A DNA stretch of 38,218 nt from a virus: the IMG/VR virus record IMGVR_UViG_3300023284_000449, positions 1 through 38,218 of that record. One strand, given 5' to 3'. A program made the position numbers and the translations under genes. The notes beneath the pieces are model-generated. The model ran no database searches, was not told the origin of the DNA, and saw only the letters and a list, made by a program, of their open reading frames with translations. Position 1 is the stretch's first letter. Each line of letters opens with the position of its first letter. This document shows positions 23,240 to 30,989 of this stretch, piece after piece.

Positions 23240-23268
23240 TCGACAATAACCCCGCACTCTGTATTTTT

Positions 23269-23961
23269 TTATGCCGGTTCCTTTGCTATCCAAGATTCGT
23301 CGGGTTGGGAGCCACAGTTAAACACCGGAGAATATGCCTCGCACCCACTTTTGTCACATCTTAGAAAAACACTTGACGCATCACCACATTCGCCAAATAC
23401 GACCTTGCCCTTGCAATACGGACACCGATATTTCGGTTCGGCGGTCTCGGATTTGTAGCGGGCAAATTCCGATTCAACCAATCTTAATCCAGCACAATAC
23501 AACGGGGGCATCATGTCTTTTTCAATTCGCCACTTCAGGAACCCCTCAGCATCCTCCCGCGTATCGAAAGTCAACGGCACGAGGTTCGAGGATTCGATGT
23601 GAATTATTTGCCATAGTTTATTATGCGGTGCTTTCGGTGCGATAAACCACAATGCCACATACTCACTCTCCGTCGATTCTTCCGGCTCGGGTTGTTGCTC
23701 GTCTGGTTTAGATAATAATTCGCTGGGTTCAGGAAGTTCGGCTTCCTTCCGCTGTTCGAGGAATTCGGCGAACGCTAAGCTAAGTGTTTCTGGTGTTGTA
23801 CCAACCCAAGAACAATACCAACCTTCCCCTAGAAACTCCCGACCCATCTCCACGCTCTCGCAAGACTCTGGCAGATTCAGGCCGATCTGTTCGCCATCTG
23901 CGGTGATTGCGTAGATGATTTTACATGAACCTTTTGTATATTCTTCAACGTCGTATTTCAT
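23269..23961 (-). CDS. hypothetical protein with C-terminal zinc ribbon
   Basis: This 230-residue protein has an N-terminal domain (residues 1-75), a Pro/Glu-rich linker (LPEPSELLSKPDEQQPEPEE), a middle domain (YVALWFIAPKAPHNKLWQII), and a zinc ribbon near the end (CPYCKGK and CDKSGCEAYS). The GC content is higher than in flanking genes. Metal binding is likely; function is unknown. Confidence 0.55.
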   Translation of the reverse strand: MKYDVEEYTKGSCKIIYAITADGEQIGLNLPESCESVEMGREFLGEGWYCSWVGTTPETLSLAFAEFLEQRKEAELPEPSELLSKPDEQQPEPEESTESEYVALWFIAPKAPHNKLWQIIHIESSNLVPLTFDTREDAEGFLKWRIEKDMMPPLYCAGLRLVESEFARYKSETAEPKYRCPYCKGKVVFGECGDASSVFLRCDKSGCEAYSPVFNCGSQPDESWIAKEPA

Positions 23962-24239
23962 CGTTCCTCTGCTTCTCCTTCCTCAATCTGTTTAGCGATA
24001 GATTCTCTAGAAACATCCAACCCTTTCTCCTCACTATGACTGAAAGACTTTTCTGCTTCGGTTGGAAAGCAAGAAAGAGACGTATTTGTATTTTCCCTTT
24101 TCTCATGCTCAAAGATTCTTATCTTCTCCCTCAATTCTACAATTACCTGTTGGGCTTCTCTAACCCAAGCAGCATGAGTTCCAGTTCCCCGGCTTCTTAA
24201 CAGATCATAAGTCTTGTCGAGTCGTTCTGTAATATCCAT
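23958..24239 (-). CDS. helical protein beside the tRNA
   Basis: The ATG at 24239 with GGAG seven bases upstream gives 93 residues. The product is a charged helix (LDKTYDLLRSRGTGTHAAWV, then REAQQVIVELREKIRIFEHE) with an acidic end. Its stop overlaps the next gene's ATG (ATGA). No family is recognised. Confidence 0.5.
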   Translation of the reverse strand: MDITERLDKTYDLLRSRGTGTHAAWVREAQQVIVELREKIRIFEHEKRENTNTSLSCFPTEAEKSFSHSEEKGLDVSRESIAKQIEEGEAEER

Positions 24240-24272
24240 TTCATTCTCCTCAAGATTCAAAATAAAAGTAAG

Positions 24273-24354
24273 TGGGGGATACAGGACTCGAACCTGTTTC
24301 TTTCCATTCTAAATCTACGATCTGGAATGCTTTACACCATTAAGCTATTCCCCC
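24273..24354 (-). tRNA. tRNA-like gene with oversized anticodon loop
   Basis: On the minus strand GGGGGAA (24354-24348) pairs with ATCCCCC (24280-24274), with one mismatch at the inner pair. GCTT and AAGC form the D stem with GG in its loop, and ACAGG TTCGAGT CCTGT forms a perfect T arm. The anticodon stem TTCCA/TGGAA encloses 16 bases (GATCGTAGATTTAGAA) instead of 7. The normal middle length is 23 bases; here it is 31. No CCA is encoded. The loop does not permit a safe anticodon, so the amino acid is not called. It may be a degenerate tRNA, an unusual processed tRNA, or a decoy. Confidence 0.65.
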
Positions 24355-24445
24355 AAACCTCCCCCCGCCCAACCTCTAGGAGCAACTCTTTCAACTTGAC
24401 GAGGGGAGTTCACATCATGATTTCTGTTGCCATTTAGGTCTTCAT
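24345..24445 (-). pseudogene. small gene with apparent one-base deletion at its start
   Basis: AAAGGAG lies six bases before an ATG at 24445, but the frame stops after three codons (ATG AAG ACC TAA). One base off, a clean frame runs from 24446 to 24345: DLNGNRNHDVNSPRQVERVA, then PRGWAGGGLGE and stop. If the AA after the ATG were AAA, the ribosome site, ATG and frame would join into a 33-residue protein. The end overlaps the tRNA-like gene. The strength of the start signal argues that a real gene was broken by a deletion or sequence error. Confidence 0.4.
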
Positions 24446-24729
24446 TTCAGTCTCCTTTGTTTCGTTGCTCGTTGTCTTTGTTTCTTCAAGGCATTGCTTC
24501 AGTTAGCTTAGATTACCCTATCTCTGGTTAGTTAAGCATTGTACTGCCTTTTCTCTAAAGTAACGAAAACCATTGATTGATCTACTTTTATTATAGCCTT
24601 TTTTATTTTTAGAAATTCCGAAAATTCTTTCCAAGTAGGGTTGTCTAAAAAAGAGTAGTTTATTATATTTAGGATGGGATAGTCTTTTTTTATTATTATT
24701 TATTAATAGTATATAAGAGTATAGGGGAT
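24446..24729 (-). other. AT-rich gap with a possible promoter
   Basis: This stretch has no convincing gene. On the minus strand GGCTATAAT at about 24597-24590 could be a -10 element driving the broken small gene and the tRNA, although its -35 region is poor. A 71-codon frame across the gap needs a TTG start and reads as Asn/Lys/Tyr-rich translation of AT-rich DNA. I see no repeat or strong hairpin. Confidence 0.3.
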
Positions 24730-24960
24730 TCAAAGATTTAATCTCCCAGACCTAAACCCACAAACGCATAAGTCTGGTGGATGATCGCAATCAGGACAAC
24801 CCCAACCAGAAATAAATTGCTCATCCCATTCTTCAATCTCTTTTTCTTCATCCCGCTTCAAGATTGCTCTAACGGGAATTTTTAGATCGGATTCATTTTT
24901 CTGCGGAGTAAAGTTACAAATCCTTCTGTTATGTATTTTCTTGTATCTGGATTTATTCAT
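24730..24960 (-). CDS. small zinc-motif protein
   Basis: The ATG at 24960 overlaps the stop of the gene upstream and has GGAG close by; the product is 76 residues. It has a basic N-terminus (NKSRYKKIHNRRICNFTP) and ends with CPDCDHPPDLCVCGFRSGRL, which could bind zinc through four cysteines. No family name is recognised. Confidence 0.5.
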   Translation of the reverse strand: MNKSRYKKIHNRRICNFTPQKNESDLKIPVRAILKRDEEKEIEEWDEQFISGWGCPDCDHPPDLCVCGFRSGRLNL

Positions 24961-25150
24961 CTTCTCTCTCCAATCCCAAAACTCTCTGCCTGTGAATTGC
25001 TTCAATCTTGTTTGCCTGCTTCTGGGAAAACCAACCTAACCTGCTGTCGATTAGGTTTGCTATAAAATCTATCTCCCACTCAGTAAGGTCTTCCCCTTCC
25101 TTATCGATTATCTCAATCGTCTCTAAGCATTGATGATCGTTGAGAGTCAT
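24953..25150 (-). CDS. small helical protein of a common accessory type
   Basis: This 65-residue protein has LTEWEIDFIANLIDSRLGWF followed by SQKQANKIEAIHRQRVLG. The 'L-t-x-W-E-…-F-…-l-S-x-K-Q-…-I' pattern occurs in many small phage and chromosomal proteins next to replication genes, and also as a short module in primases. The function is not known. Both ends overlap the neighbouring genes. Confidence 0.55.
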   Translation of the reverse strand: MTLNDHQCLETIEIIDKEGEDLTEWEIDFIANLIDSRLGWFSQKQANKIEAIHRQRVLGLEREDE

Positions 25151-25380
25151 GGCATTTCTCCAAATGCTTTAGTTGCTTCTTGAAGTTCCGCAGAGGAATT
25201 GAACTTGTGTTTTGAGCAAACCACTGAACTACCACCACACCGATATTCCCAACCTATTTTAGGGAACCCTTTCTCCTCCACACCTTTAGTAATCCAATCA
25301 CAAAGAGGTTCATCTCCAACGGTTGTTTTATTTTGGCATTCGGGCCAGTCACATTGTATTCTCCGTTCTAAAACTGTCAT
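25147..25380 (-). CDS. small cysteine-rich protein
   Basis: This 77-residue protein has CDWPECQNKT at the start and CGGSSVVCSKHK in the middle, with spacing suitable for a zinc site. Its ATG is one base downstream of the primase-helicase stop, and its own stop overlaps the next gene. No family is recognised. Confidence 0.5.
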   Translation of the reverse strand: MTVLERRIQCDWPECQNKTTVGDEPLCDWITKGVEEKGFPKIGWEYRCGGSSVVCSKHKFNSSAELQEATKAFGEMP

Positions 25381-25381
25381 C

Positions 25382-27613
25382 TTATTCCTCCATTACAATT
25401 CTATAAAGTTCCTTGGTTGAGTTGGTTAAATCCCATCTATTCAGTTTTCGGATTTTTGCTTTTCTGGTTTTTTCTATAACCTGAATTTTCTTAACTACTT
25501 TTAACCGATGTAAGAATCTCAGCATCGTTCCAGTTTGGGTATCTGTATGGTTGGTGTAGACGCTGATTGCGTTTAGGGCTAATCCTTCCCCATCTTCATT
25601 ATAGAGCCTCTTAACGATCTCTAAGCCCTGCCCCCGGCTGGTATCCTTCGTAACCTTAAAAACTGTCTTCATTACATCGACATCGGGTAGAGATCGATTC
25701 ATAACGACGACAAGACATCTGCAAAGCCTTACCAGTTGCTTGACCAATCTGGCAGAGAATTCCCGATCTGCTTCTGCTTCGGTTGTTCTCTTTCTTCCCG
25801 GTCTCGCCCTCATAATCGCGATGAACTTTGCAAAATGAGTAATCTTCATCAAAATGTCGGGAGGCATTTCTGTTCTTGACATTAACTCTTCTACATTCTC
25901 TCTCAGATAGCCTAAGTAACCCCCAGTTAATTGCATCGCTTTCGTTAACACTTCAGGATTTCGGCTTTCTGCTTTTCCATTACTTTCCACCAACATCGCA
26001 TTAGATTCCTGATTGGCAACTCTCCAAGCTACATCTGCTTCAAACTCCTCATCAATCTCATCCATAATAACAACATCAAGAAATCTAGCCCCTAACTCAC
26101 TATCATCGATTTCCCGTAAAGCAGAAGTACCGCAAAGTAGCCAAGTCATACGATGCCCTTCATATTCGTGAGCGATATCATTTTTATAATGAGTACGCCC
26201 GCAACGGTCGTAAAGCCCTCTAGCTTCGCTTAATATCCCCTCCATATCAGGAGCTTTTAGAAGAGTATCCCCATCTTTCGTTGCCAAAGTTTTACCTTTA
26301 ACTAATGCAGCAATAGAATGGTCTTTTCCATCAGGAGTTTTCCACCCCGAATAGAAACCCCGAATTGTATCTTTACTCAAAACATATTTCTTATTTATTG
26401 CCAACCCTTCAATCAGTGTAGTCTTTCCGCATGATGGAGGACCAATAATCTTGAACCATAATTGCTCCCCGATTAGATTTGTACTCATAGAAGACGCGAG
26501 CATAACGGAAAGTCCAGCGTCCAACCCATCAGTCCATTTCAATGCCTTTTTCCAAGCATTGATCATCTGCTTATAAGAACTACAATCTACAGGCTCAATT
26601 ACTTGTCCGTTTGACTTAGCTTTTTCTGAGGGATTAGAAAGCCAATCCTCATCTACTGGTCTTAACTTGTCATAGAGTTCCGGCAGATGCTTTAACCGAT
26701 TTTCCACACCATCCTGATTCAACAAATCCCGTATGTCGTAACCTCTTGGTAAAGATTTGTCGTACCCTTCCTCACCCCACTTTAGATAATTGATTGACTC
26801 AGGAGGAGTATTTGATTCAGTTAAAATTCTTACAATTCTTTTCATCCCATTAAATCCAGCAGGGAAGGAATTCTCCCCAACAGGTTTATCCGAATCGAAA
26901 AGAATGTAAACTGTAGAATCTTCAAATAATCCTGCCCAATCTTCAAAGAAAGTTCCACAACCGGGAACACCTAATACATTAGCATCTGCCAACAAACTCT
27001 TTTTGATGTTCGAAGTAGAAGAATACTTACCCTCCTCATCAATCTTGGTTCTACTAAGAGTCTCCCAAAGAACCATCGCATCCCATGGACCCTCACAAAT
27101 ATAATTTTCTGGTTTATTAGGATCGAACAGATTCAACCCGAATAGTTTATGACCCATTGTAGGAGTAGGTAATAACAGCTTTATCTTATCTGTAACCAGA
27201 TATTTATAGAGTTGAGTCAACTTCAAAGTTTTATCTTTGAAAGTATAACCCGGAACAATCCAATTCCTATTCCCAGCGGTAGAAGTGTAGTTAAGAAACA
27301 ATCCCCAACTAATCAGAGTTTCGGGATAAGCAACTCCTCGATCTTGAGCTAAGTTTTCATACTCCTCAAATTCTGTTTCCTCAAATCCTTTTTCATACAT
27401 TTTCTTTAGAAAACTTGTTGCGTTCATTCCTTCCGAGCATTTGAAGCATCTTCCCTGACCTGTCTCAATCTTAACGCTAAATTTGTATTCCGATTTACAA
27501 AAAGGGCAATCGCCCAAAGCCTCTTTGTCATTCTTTCCATACTCTAAATCAACTCCATGAAAAATATAAGGTTTTAGATTATCTGGCTGTTCCTTCGATG
27601 GGATTTTTGGCAT
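25382..27613 (-). CDS. primase-helicase with AAA-type ATPase
   Basis: This 743-residue protein starts with a CHC2-like zinc ribbon (Cys36, Cys39, Cys56, Cys59). A TOPRIM-like core follows: EGPWDA with Glu174, LFDSDKP with Asp240/Asp242, and DIRDLL near 293. A long C-terminal ATPase domain has Walker A GPPSCGKTT at 391-399 and GARFLDVVIMD as a likely arginine-finger region. It should make primers and unwind the replication fork. The ATPase differs from the RecA-like helicase of T7 gp4 and looks like the AAA helicases fused to primases in other phages. Its start overlaps the zinc-ribbon gene upstream by 35 bases. Confidence 0.82.
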   Translation of the reverse strand: MPKIPSKEQPDNLKPYIFHGVDLEYGKNDKEALGDCPFCKSEYKFSVKIETGQGRCFKCSEGMNATSFLKKMYEKGFEETEFEEYENLAQDRGVAYPETLISWGLFLNYTSTAGNRNWIVPGYTFKDKTLKLTQLYKYLVTDKIKLLLPTPTMGHKLFGLNLFDPNKPENYICEGPWDAMVLWETLSRTKIDEEGKYSSTSNIKKSLLADANVLGVPGCGTFFEDWAGLFEDSTVYILFDSDKPVGENSFPAGFNGMKRIVRILTESNTPPESINYLKWGEEGYDKSLPRGYDIRDLLNQDGVENRLKHLPELYDKLRPVDEDWLSNPSEKAKSNGQVIEPVDCSSYKQMINAWKKALKWTDGLDAGLSVMLASSMSTNLIGEQLWFKIIGPPSCGKTTLIEGLAINKKYVLSKDTIRGFYSGWKTPDGKDHSIAALVKGKTLATKDGDTLLKAPDMEGILSEARGLYDRCGRTHYKNDIAHEYEGHRMTWLLCGTSALREIDDSELGARFLDVVIMDEIDEEFEADVAWRVANQESNAMLVESNGKAESRNPEVLTKAMQLTGGYLGYLRENVEELMSRTEMPPDILMKITHFAKFIAIMRARPGRKRTTEAEADREFSARLVKQLVRLCRCLVVVMNRSLPDVDVMKTVFKVTKDTSRGQGLEIVKRLYNEDGEGLALNAISVYTNHTDTQTGTMLRFLHRLKVVKKIQVIEKTRKAKIRKLNRWDLTNSTKELYRIVMEE

Positions 27614-27773
27614 CTATAATTTCTTCTTTCTTTATCAGTAAATTACAATTTTTACATTCAAAATACTTACCACCCTGATAGATCATACAATTCTGACACT
27701 GAGGACAATCAGGAGCTATAGGTTTTTGTGAAGCTCTTGGGCTTTCTTTAGAGGATATTTTCTTGTTTGTCAT
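27579..27773 (-). CDS. zinc-ribbon protein
   Basis: The ATG at 27773 follows the MazG stop by two bases. The 64-residue product contains CPQCQNCMIYQGGKYFECKN followed by C, two C-x-x-C pairs at classic zinc-ribbon spacing. It could contact nucleic acid or the replication proteins encoded next to it. Function unknown. Confidence 0.6.
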   Translation of the reverse strand: MTNKKISSKESPRASQKPIAPDCPQCQNCMIYQGGKYFECKNCNLLIKKEEIIDAKNPIEGTAR

Positions 27774-27775
27774 TA

Positions 27776-28375
27776 TTAGATATTTTCGCCAATTAGGATT
27801 GCTAAGCAGGGAGCACAACATTTCAAATAACTTGTTCTACATTCTTCGCAGACGATCTCATTTTGTTCTAGGTTAGCCCCTGCTAAGTCTTTGAAACCAT
27901 ATCCCCGACGTTGCCGTTCGTCTTTTTCTATATTAGCCGCTGTTAAGTCTCTAACCCCTTGCTTACTTCTTGGATCAAAAGTAACAGCTCGTCTTTCAGC
28001 TTTCCGATCTCTTCTCGATTCAGCAGCCCTTTCATCGCTGTACTTATCCGGGTAACGAATTTTTAATTTTTCAATGTTGGCAATCATTGCATCTTCAAGA
28101 TCAATACCGATTGCTTTACAGATTTGAGCTAATCGCCACATGCAATCCCCAACCTCTTCTTTCAGATTTATTTCATCTAATTCTTCCCCATATTCTATAT
28201 ATTTTTGCACGCAAGAGCAAACCTCTCCTACGTCTCCAGCTAAACCCCTAACTGCGGTATCTAATCGGGTCATTTCCAGAGTAGGATTACTTCCATCTTG
28301 AATAATTCTTTTCCAAATTTCATATTGACTCGCTTCGGTCTTCATAGCCAATTCTTGATATTCTCTAGCGTCCAT
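27776..28375 (-). CDS. MazG-like nucleotide pyrophosphohydrolase with repeat tail
   Basis: Residues 1-120 of this 199-residue protein match the MazG-like fold: GLAGDVGEVCSCVQKYIEYG, then LKEEVGDCMWRLAQICKAIG and LEKLKIRYPDKY-type ending (IEKLKIRYPDKYSDERAAES). The acidic residues in G-D-V-G-E and E-E-V-G-D would hold the metal for (d)NTP hydrolysis. The remainder is a tail with two near-copies of a 20-residue unit (RDLTAANIEKDERQRR and KDLAGANLEQNE) and a C-terminal cluster CEECRTSYLKCCAPC. Phage MazG may lower ppGpp or clean nucleotide pools. The tail is unusual for the family. Confidence 0.8.
   Translation of the reverse strand: MDAREYQELAMKTEASQYEIWKRIIQDGSNPTLEMTRLDTAVRGLAGDVGEVCSCVQKYIEYGEELDEINLKEEVGDCMWRLAQICKAIGIDLEDAMIANIEKLKIRYPDKYSDERAAESRRDRKAERRAVTFDPRSKQGVRDLTAANIEKDERQRRGYGFKDLAGANLEQNEIVCEECRTSYLKCCAPCLAILIGENI
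27867..27954. repeat. 60-base tandem repeat inside the MazG-like gene
   Basis: The 28 bases at 27867-27894 and 27927-27954 agree at about 22 positions and are exactly 60 bases apart, so they encode a repeated 20-residue unit in the C-terminal tail. Confidence 0.55.
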
Positions 28376-28379
28376 TTTC

Positions 28380-28694
28380 TTACTCCCTTTTAGTGGTTAA
28401 AAATTTCTTGTCTTGCTCTGTTACTGCCTCCAACTCAATTAACTTATCAATAAAATGTCTCGCTTTCTTTAGGTCTTCTATCCCGTTTTTCTTTTCATAT
28501 CTCTCTACATATTTTGTAATCGATCCAACGAAGTAACCAGAACCAAACATTCTAAATTGTCGATCCCAATGTTCTTCCTCTCCTTCCTTAGTTTTGTAAT
28601 GATCTCCCCCCTCTTGTCTCTCGTTTGCACTCATAGTAATTCCTTGTTGGTTCCACTTTTTTATGTTTTCAACAACTTGATTAACTGTTACCAT
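28380..28694 (-). CDS. DUF3310 protein
   Basis: The product has the DUF3310 core: EGGDHYKTKEGEEEHWDRQF, then GSITKYVERYEKKNGIEDLK and KARHFIDKL. The 'G-G-D-H-Y' and 'K-Y-V-x-R-…-K-x-G-x-E-D-L-x-K-A' strings are diagnostic. Both an ATG at 28694 (overlapping the ThyA-like stop) and one at 28634 with AAGGA upstream are possible. DUF3310 proteins are frequent near nucleotide-metabolism genes in phages and are thought to act as nucleotide kinase-like or pyrophosphohydrolase-linked proteins; no activity is certain. Confidence 0.78.
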   Translation of the reverse strand: MVTVNQVVENIKKWNQQGITMSANERQEGGDHYKTKEGEEEHWDRQFRMFGSGYFVGSITKYVERYEKKNGIEDLKKARHFIDKLIELEAVTEQDKKFLTTKRE

Positions 28695-29823
28695 TCTTTT
28701 TCTCCCAGTTGATCTTTCTTTTGGTAATCCAATTCTTCGCAGCTAATCTCCAATCAGGAGCGGCGATAACACTTACATAATTTAAGGATTTTCTATAGAT
28801 TCTTTGTTTATGGTAATGGAAAGCATTACACATTGGTTGAGCAACTTCCAATAGAAATTTATTCTCCCAAGGGATAAGAACAGGAGCATTTTGAGAATGT
28901 TCAAATACGAAATTTTCTAATTGTTGTTTATCCAACGTCTTCCCATCCAAAGAAATAAAATCTGTTCCGAACTTATCAAAAACGTAATCATAATTTAGAA
29001 TTGGATCGGAGTGCATTGTCCTGTTGACCAGATTATTCAACCATTTTTCCGGTTCCCAATTCTTCTCGTAGACGTGAAGATTATTGCTAAATTGATTATA
29101 CCTTCCTACGTTTATCCCTAAACGGTTTGCAATATATTCCTGAAGGAAAGAGAAGTGAACTACGTTAGCCCCAAGAGTTCCCCAGATTAAATCGTTACTG
29201 CGATTACAAATTGTCATATCAAGATAACTAATTGGATTAACCCAATCCTTATTTTCTTTATCTGTAACCCATTGTTTTCGGATAGAAAAATAAGTGTGAG
29301 TGTTACAGCAAACGTCTTTAGATGTATCAATTCTGTTTAGATCGGAATGAACCGACCACATCTCCAAAACCGCTCTCCTACTATCCGGTTTCTCTTTTAG
29401 GTGATTAACGATTCTTTCCAGTTGATCAACCGATTCCCATTCTTCATAAGTTTCTCCCTCGGAAGTAATTTCTTCTGTAGGTATTTTCCAGTTTCTCCAT
29501 CGCCAACCATAAGCCCCGTTGAAGGTTTCTCCATCGTCAGAAAACTCTCTCATTCCAGAATTGTAATAGGCTAAAGATTCTACATCATTCCTTCCAGCCA
29601 ACATCCAAAGGGATTGGTAAAGGAAAAAGAATGGATTGTGATCCATCTCCCGATTAAACAGAACCCGTCTAAGAGGAAACTCATAAGTGATCGTTACGGG
29701 TTCTTCGATCTGTAAAACATTACCATTCCTGCTGGTAGTTTTTACCGTTGGGATTTCTCCTGAATCGATTCCTTTAACCAATCCAATAAAAGCCTCATTA
29801 ACGTCTTCATACTTTAAGTGCAT
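28681..29823 (-). CDS. thyA: thymidylate synthase-like enzyme
   Basis: This 380-residue protein follows the ThyA fold: FLYQSLWMLAGRNDVESLAY, GAYGWRWR near 104-110, KPDSRRAVLEMW near 145, the active-site region VCCNTHTYF with Cys172/Cys173, RSND at 208-211, and GANVVHFSFLQEYIANRLG. The 'C-N-T-H' after Cys replaces the usual P-C-H, and Asn220 fits the residue that prefers dUMP over dCMP. It should make dTMP with methylene-tetrahydrofolate, although a hydroxymethylase activity cannot be excluded. The active-site loop is unusual for ThyA. It lies in a nucleotide-metabolism cluster with the nucleotidase and MazG. Confidence 0.78.
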   Translation of the reverse strand: MHLKYEDVNEAFIGLVKGIDSGEIPTVKTTSRNGNVLQIEEPVTITYEFPLRRVLFNREMDHNPFFFLYQSLWMLAGRNDVESLAYYNSGMREFSDDGETFNGAYGWRWRNWKIPTEEITSEGETYEEWESVDQLERIVNHLKEKPDSRRAVLEMWSVHSDLNRIDTSKDVCCNTHTYFSIRKQWVTDKENKDWVNPISYLDMTICNRSNDLIWGTLGANVVHFSFLQEYIANRLGINVGRYNQFSNNLHVYEKNWEPEKWLNNLVNRTMHSDPILNYDYVFDKFGTDFISLDGKTLDKQQLENFVFEHSQNAPVLIPWENKFLLEVAQPMCNAFHYHKQRIYRKSLNYVSVIAAPDWRLAAKNWITKRKINWEKKNGNS

Positions 29824-30397
29824 TGGAGAGACTTTCTAAATTGTTAAGGAGATAATTTAATGGAAATTCACTGCGTGAATGTAACAGATTTCCTTGGCTT
29901 GGGAATAGGATTCCGATACCCCCAGATTCGCGAAACTCCCTTATATTTTTCCAACGGTCATCAATCAAAATTACATTTTCTTGAGCAAAGATTTCCTTGT
30001 GTGGAGTTATTGCGAATCGATTGAACTTATCCCCAAACCAGTTCTTCAACCATTTTATCTTACCTGAATAAGAGCAGGGGAGATAACTGGGGGAAGTAAC
30101 GATATGCCAATCGTCGGTTATGTCTTCCACCATTTTAATGAGATCGTCTATCCAAGGCATCTCTTCCAACTCCAACCAAAACTTTTCTCCCCCATCGTTT
30201 ATCTCGTTCCAAAACATTGTTGTATTGAAGGCATCTCGCATCCCGATAGCTCTACCCAATGGAGGAACGATATTCCATTCTCCTAGTGTCCAATGTTTAT
30301 TCAAATCATCCCTTGAAATTTCAAACAATTTGCAGACTCCACCAACAAAATCTACCAAAACTCCATCCATATCCAATAAAATACGAATTTTCTTCAT
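29807..30397 (-). CDS. 5'(3')-deoxyribonucleotidase-like HAD phosphatase
   Basis: This 196-residue protein starts MKKIRILLDMDGVLVDFVGG; DMDGV holds the nucleophile Asp9 and acid Asp11 of HAD phosphatases. Motif 2 is HIVTSPSY, Lys lies in the GKIKWLKNWFG region, and motif 4 is ILIDDRW. The length matches the NT5C family that removes phosphate from deoxynucleotides. The gene begins the metabolic operon after the divergent promoter and overlaps the ThyA-like gene by 17 bases. AAGGAG lies seven bases before the ATG. Confidence 0.82.
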   Translation of the reverse strand: MKKIRILLDMDGVLVDFVGGVCKLFEISRDDLNKHWTLGEWNIVPPLGRAIGMRDAFNTTMFWNEINDGGEKFWLELEEMPWIDDLIKMVEDITDDWHIVTSPSYLPCSYSGKIKWLKNWFGDKFNRFAITPHKEIFAQENVILIDDRWKNIREFRESGGIGILFPSQGNLLHSRSEFPLNYLLNNLESLSNALKV

Positions 30398-30478
30398 TGA
30401 TTTTCTCCTTGTTTTACAGAGGTTTTTGAGATATTTACAGAAACTTTCAGTTTTTACCTGTTTTTATTTGATCTGTAC

Positions 30479-30508
30479 TTGTCTTTTGAACGATAAGGTA
30501 TTATAAAT
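30479..30508 (+). promoter_or_regulatory. candidate divergent promoter pair
   Basis: On the plus strand TTGTCT (30479-30484) and TATAAA (30502-30507) are 17 bases apart, a good sigma-70-like pair leading to the zinc-finger gene. On the minus strand a perfect TATAAT covers 30508-30503, although its -35 is poor. The overlapping -10 boxes suggest mutually exclusive transcription of the two directions. Confidence 0.55.
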
Positions 30509-30552
30509 AGTCTAACTGAAGTTTACTTAACCTTTTCTCTGGGAGCAACAAA

Positions 30553-30921
30553 ATGAACGAAAAAATCAAATGCCCAAAATGTGATGGAAAGAAAAAACTC
30601 TCTTGGGCTGCCCACGTTGCTGATGGAGATTGTTTTACCTGCAATGCAACTGGATTTGTTTTAGTCTCCGAACTTAACATTAAACCTGCTTCCGAACATG
30701 AATTGAAATGCGTTGATTTTATTTTGAATTGTGATGATTCCATGATCAACAAATTAACATTCCGACAAATTTCAAAAATGAGAAGTTTTGCTCATTCTGG
30801 AAACGGTCGTCAAATTCTTTTCCCCACAATGAGAACTGTTTATTTTGAAAGATTTGAAAACCGATTTCAACAATTACAAATAGAAAAATTGGAACAACAC
30901 TACGAGAATAATCCTGTATAA
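30553..30921 (+). CDS. zinc-finger protein, first gene of the plus-strand operon
   Basis: This 122-residue protein begins MNEKIKCPKCDGKKKLSWAA and continues DGDCFTCNATGF. The C-P-K-C…C-F-T-C pattern with Gly resembles half of a DnaJ zinc finger. A helical region follows. GGGAGC lies before the ATG, and a promoter is close upstream. As one of only two plus-strand genes here it may act in early expression control. The fold is inferred; targets are unknown. Confidence 0.62.
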   Translation: MNEKIKCPKCDGKKKLSWAAHVADGDCFTCNATGFVLVSELNIKPASEHELKCVDFILNCDDSMINKLTFRQISKMRSFAHSGNGRQILFPTMRTVYFERFENRFQQLQIEKLEQHYENNPV

Positions 30922-30934
30922 TTAATCAACTTTT

Positions 30935-30957
30935 TCTCCCCCTATTTCGGGGGGAGA
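30935..30957 (+). terminator. hairpin between the two plus-strand genes
   Basis: TCTCCCCC (30935-30942) pairs perfectly with GGGGGAGA (30950-30957) around a 7-base loop. Only TTT follows, so it is more likely an attenuator or processing site than a full terminator. Confidence 0.55.
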
Positions 30958-30989
30958 TTTCTCAACCCCCTTTTAAGAAAGTTAGAACC

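Noticed and set aside
24518-24733. 71-codon minus-strand frame in the AT-rich gap
   Set aside because: It needs a TTG start without a ribosome site and reads as an Asn/Lys/Tyr-rich translation of AT-rich DNA.
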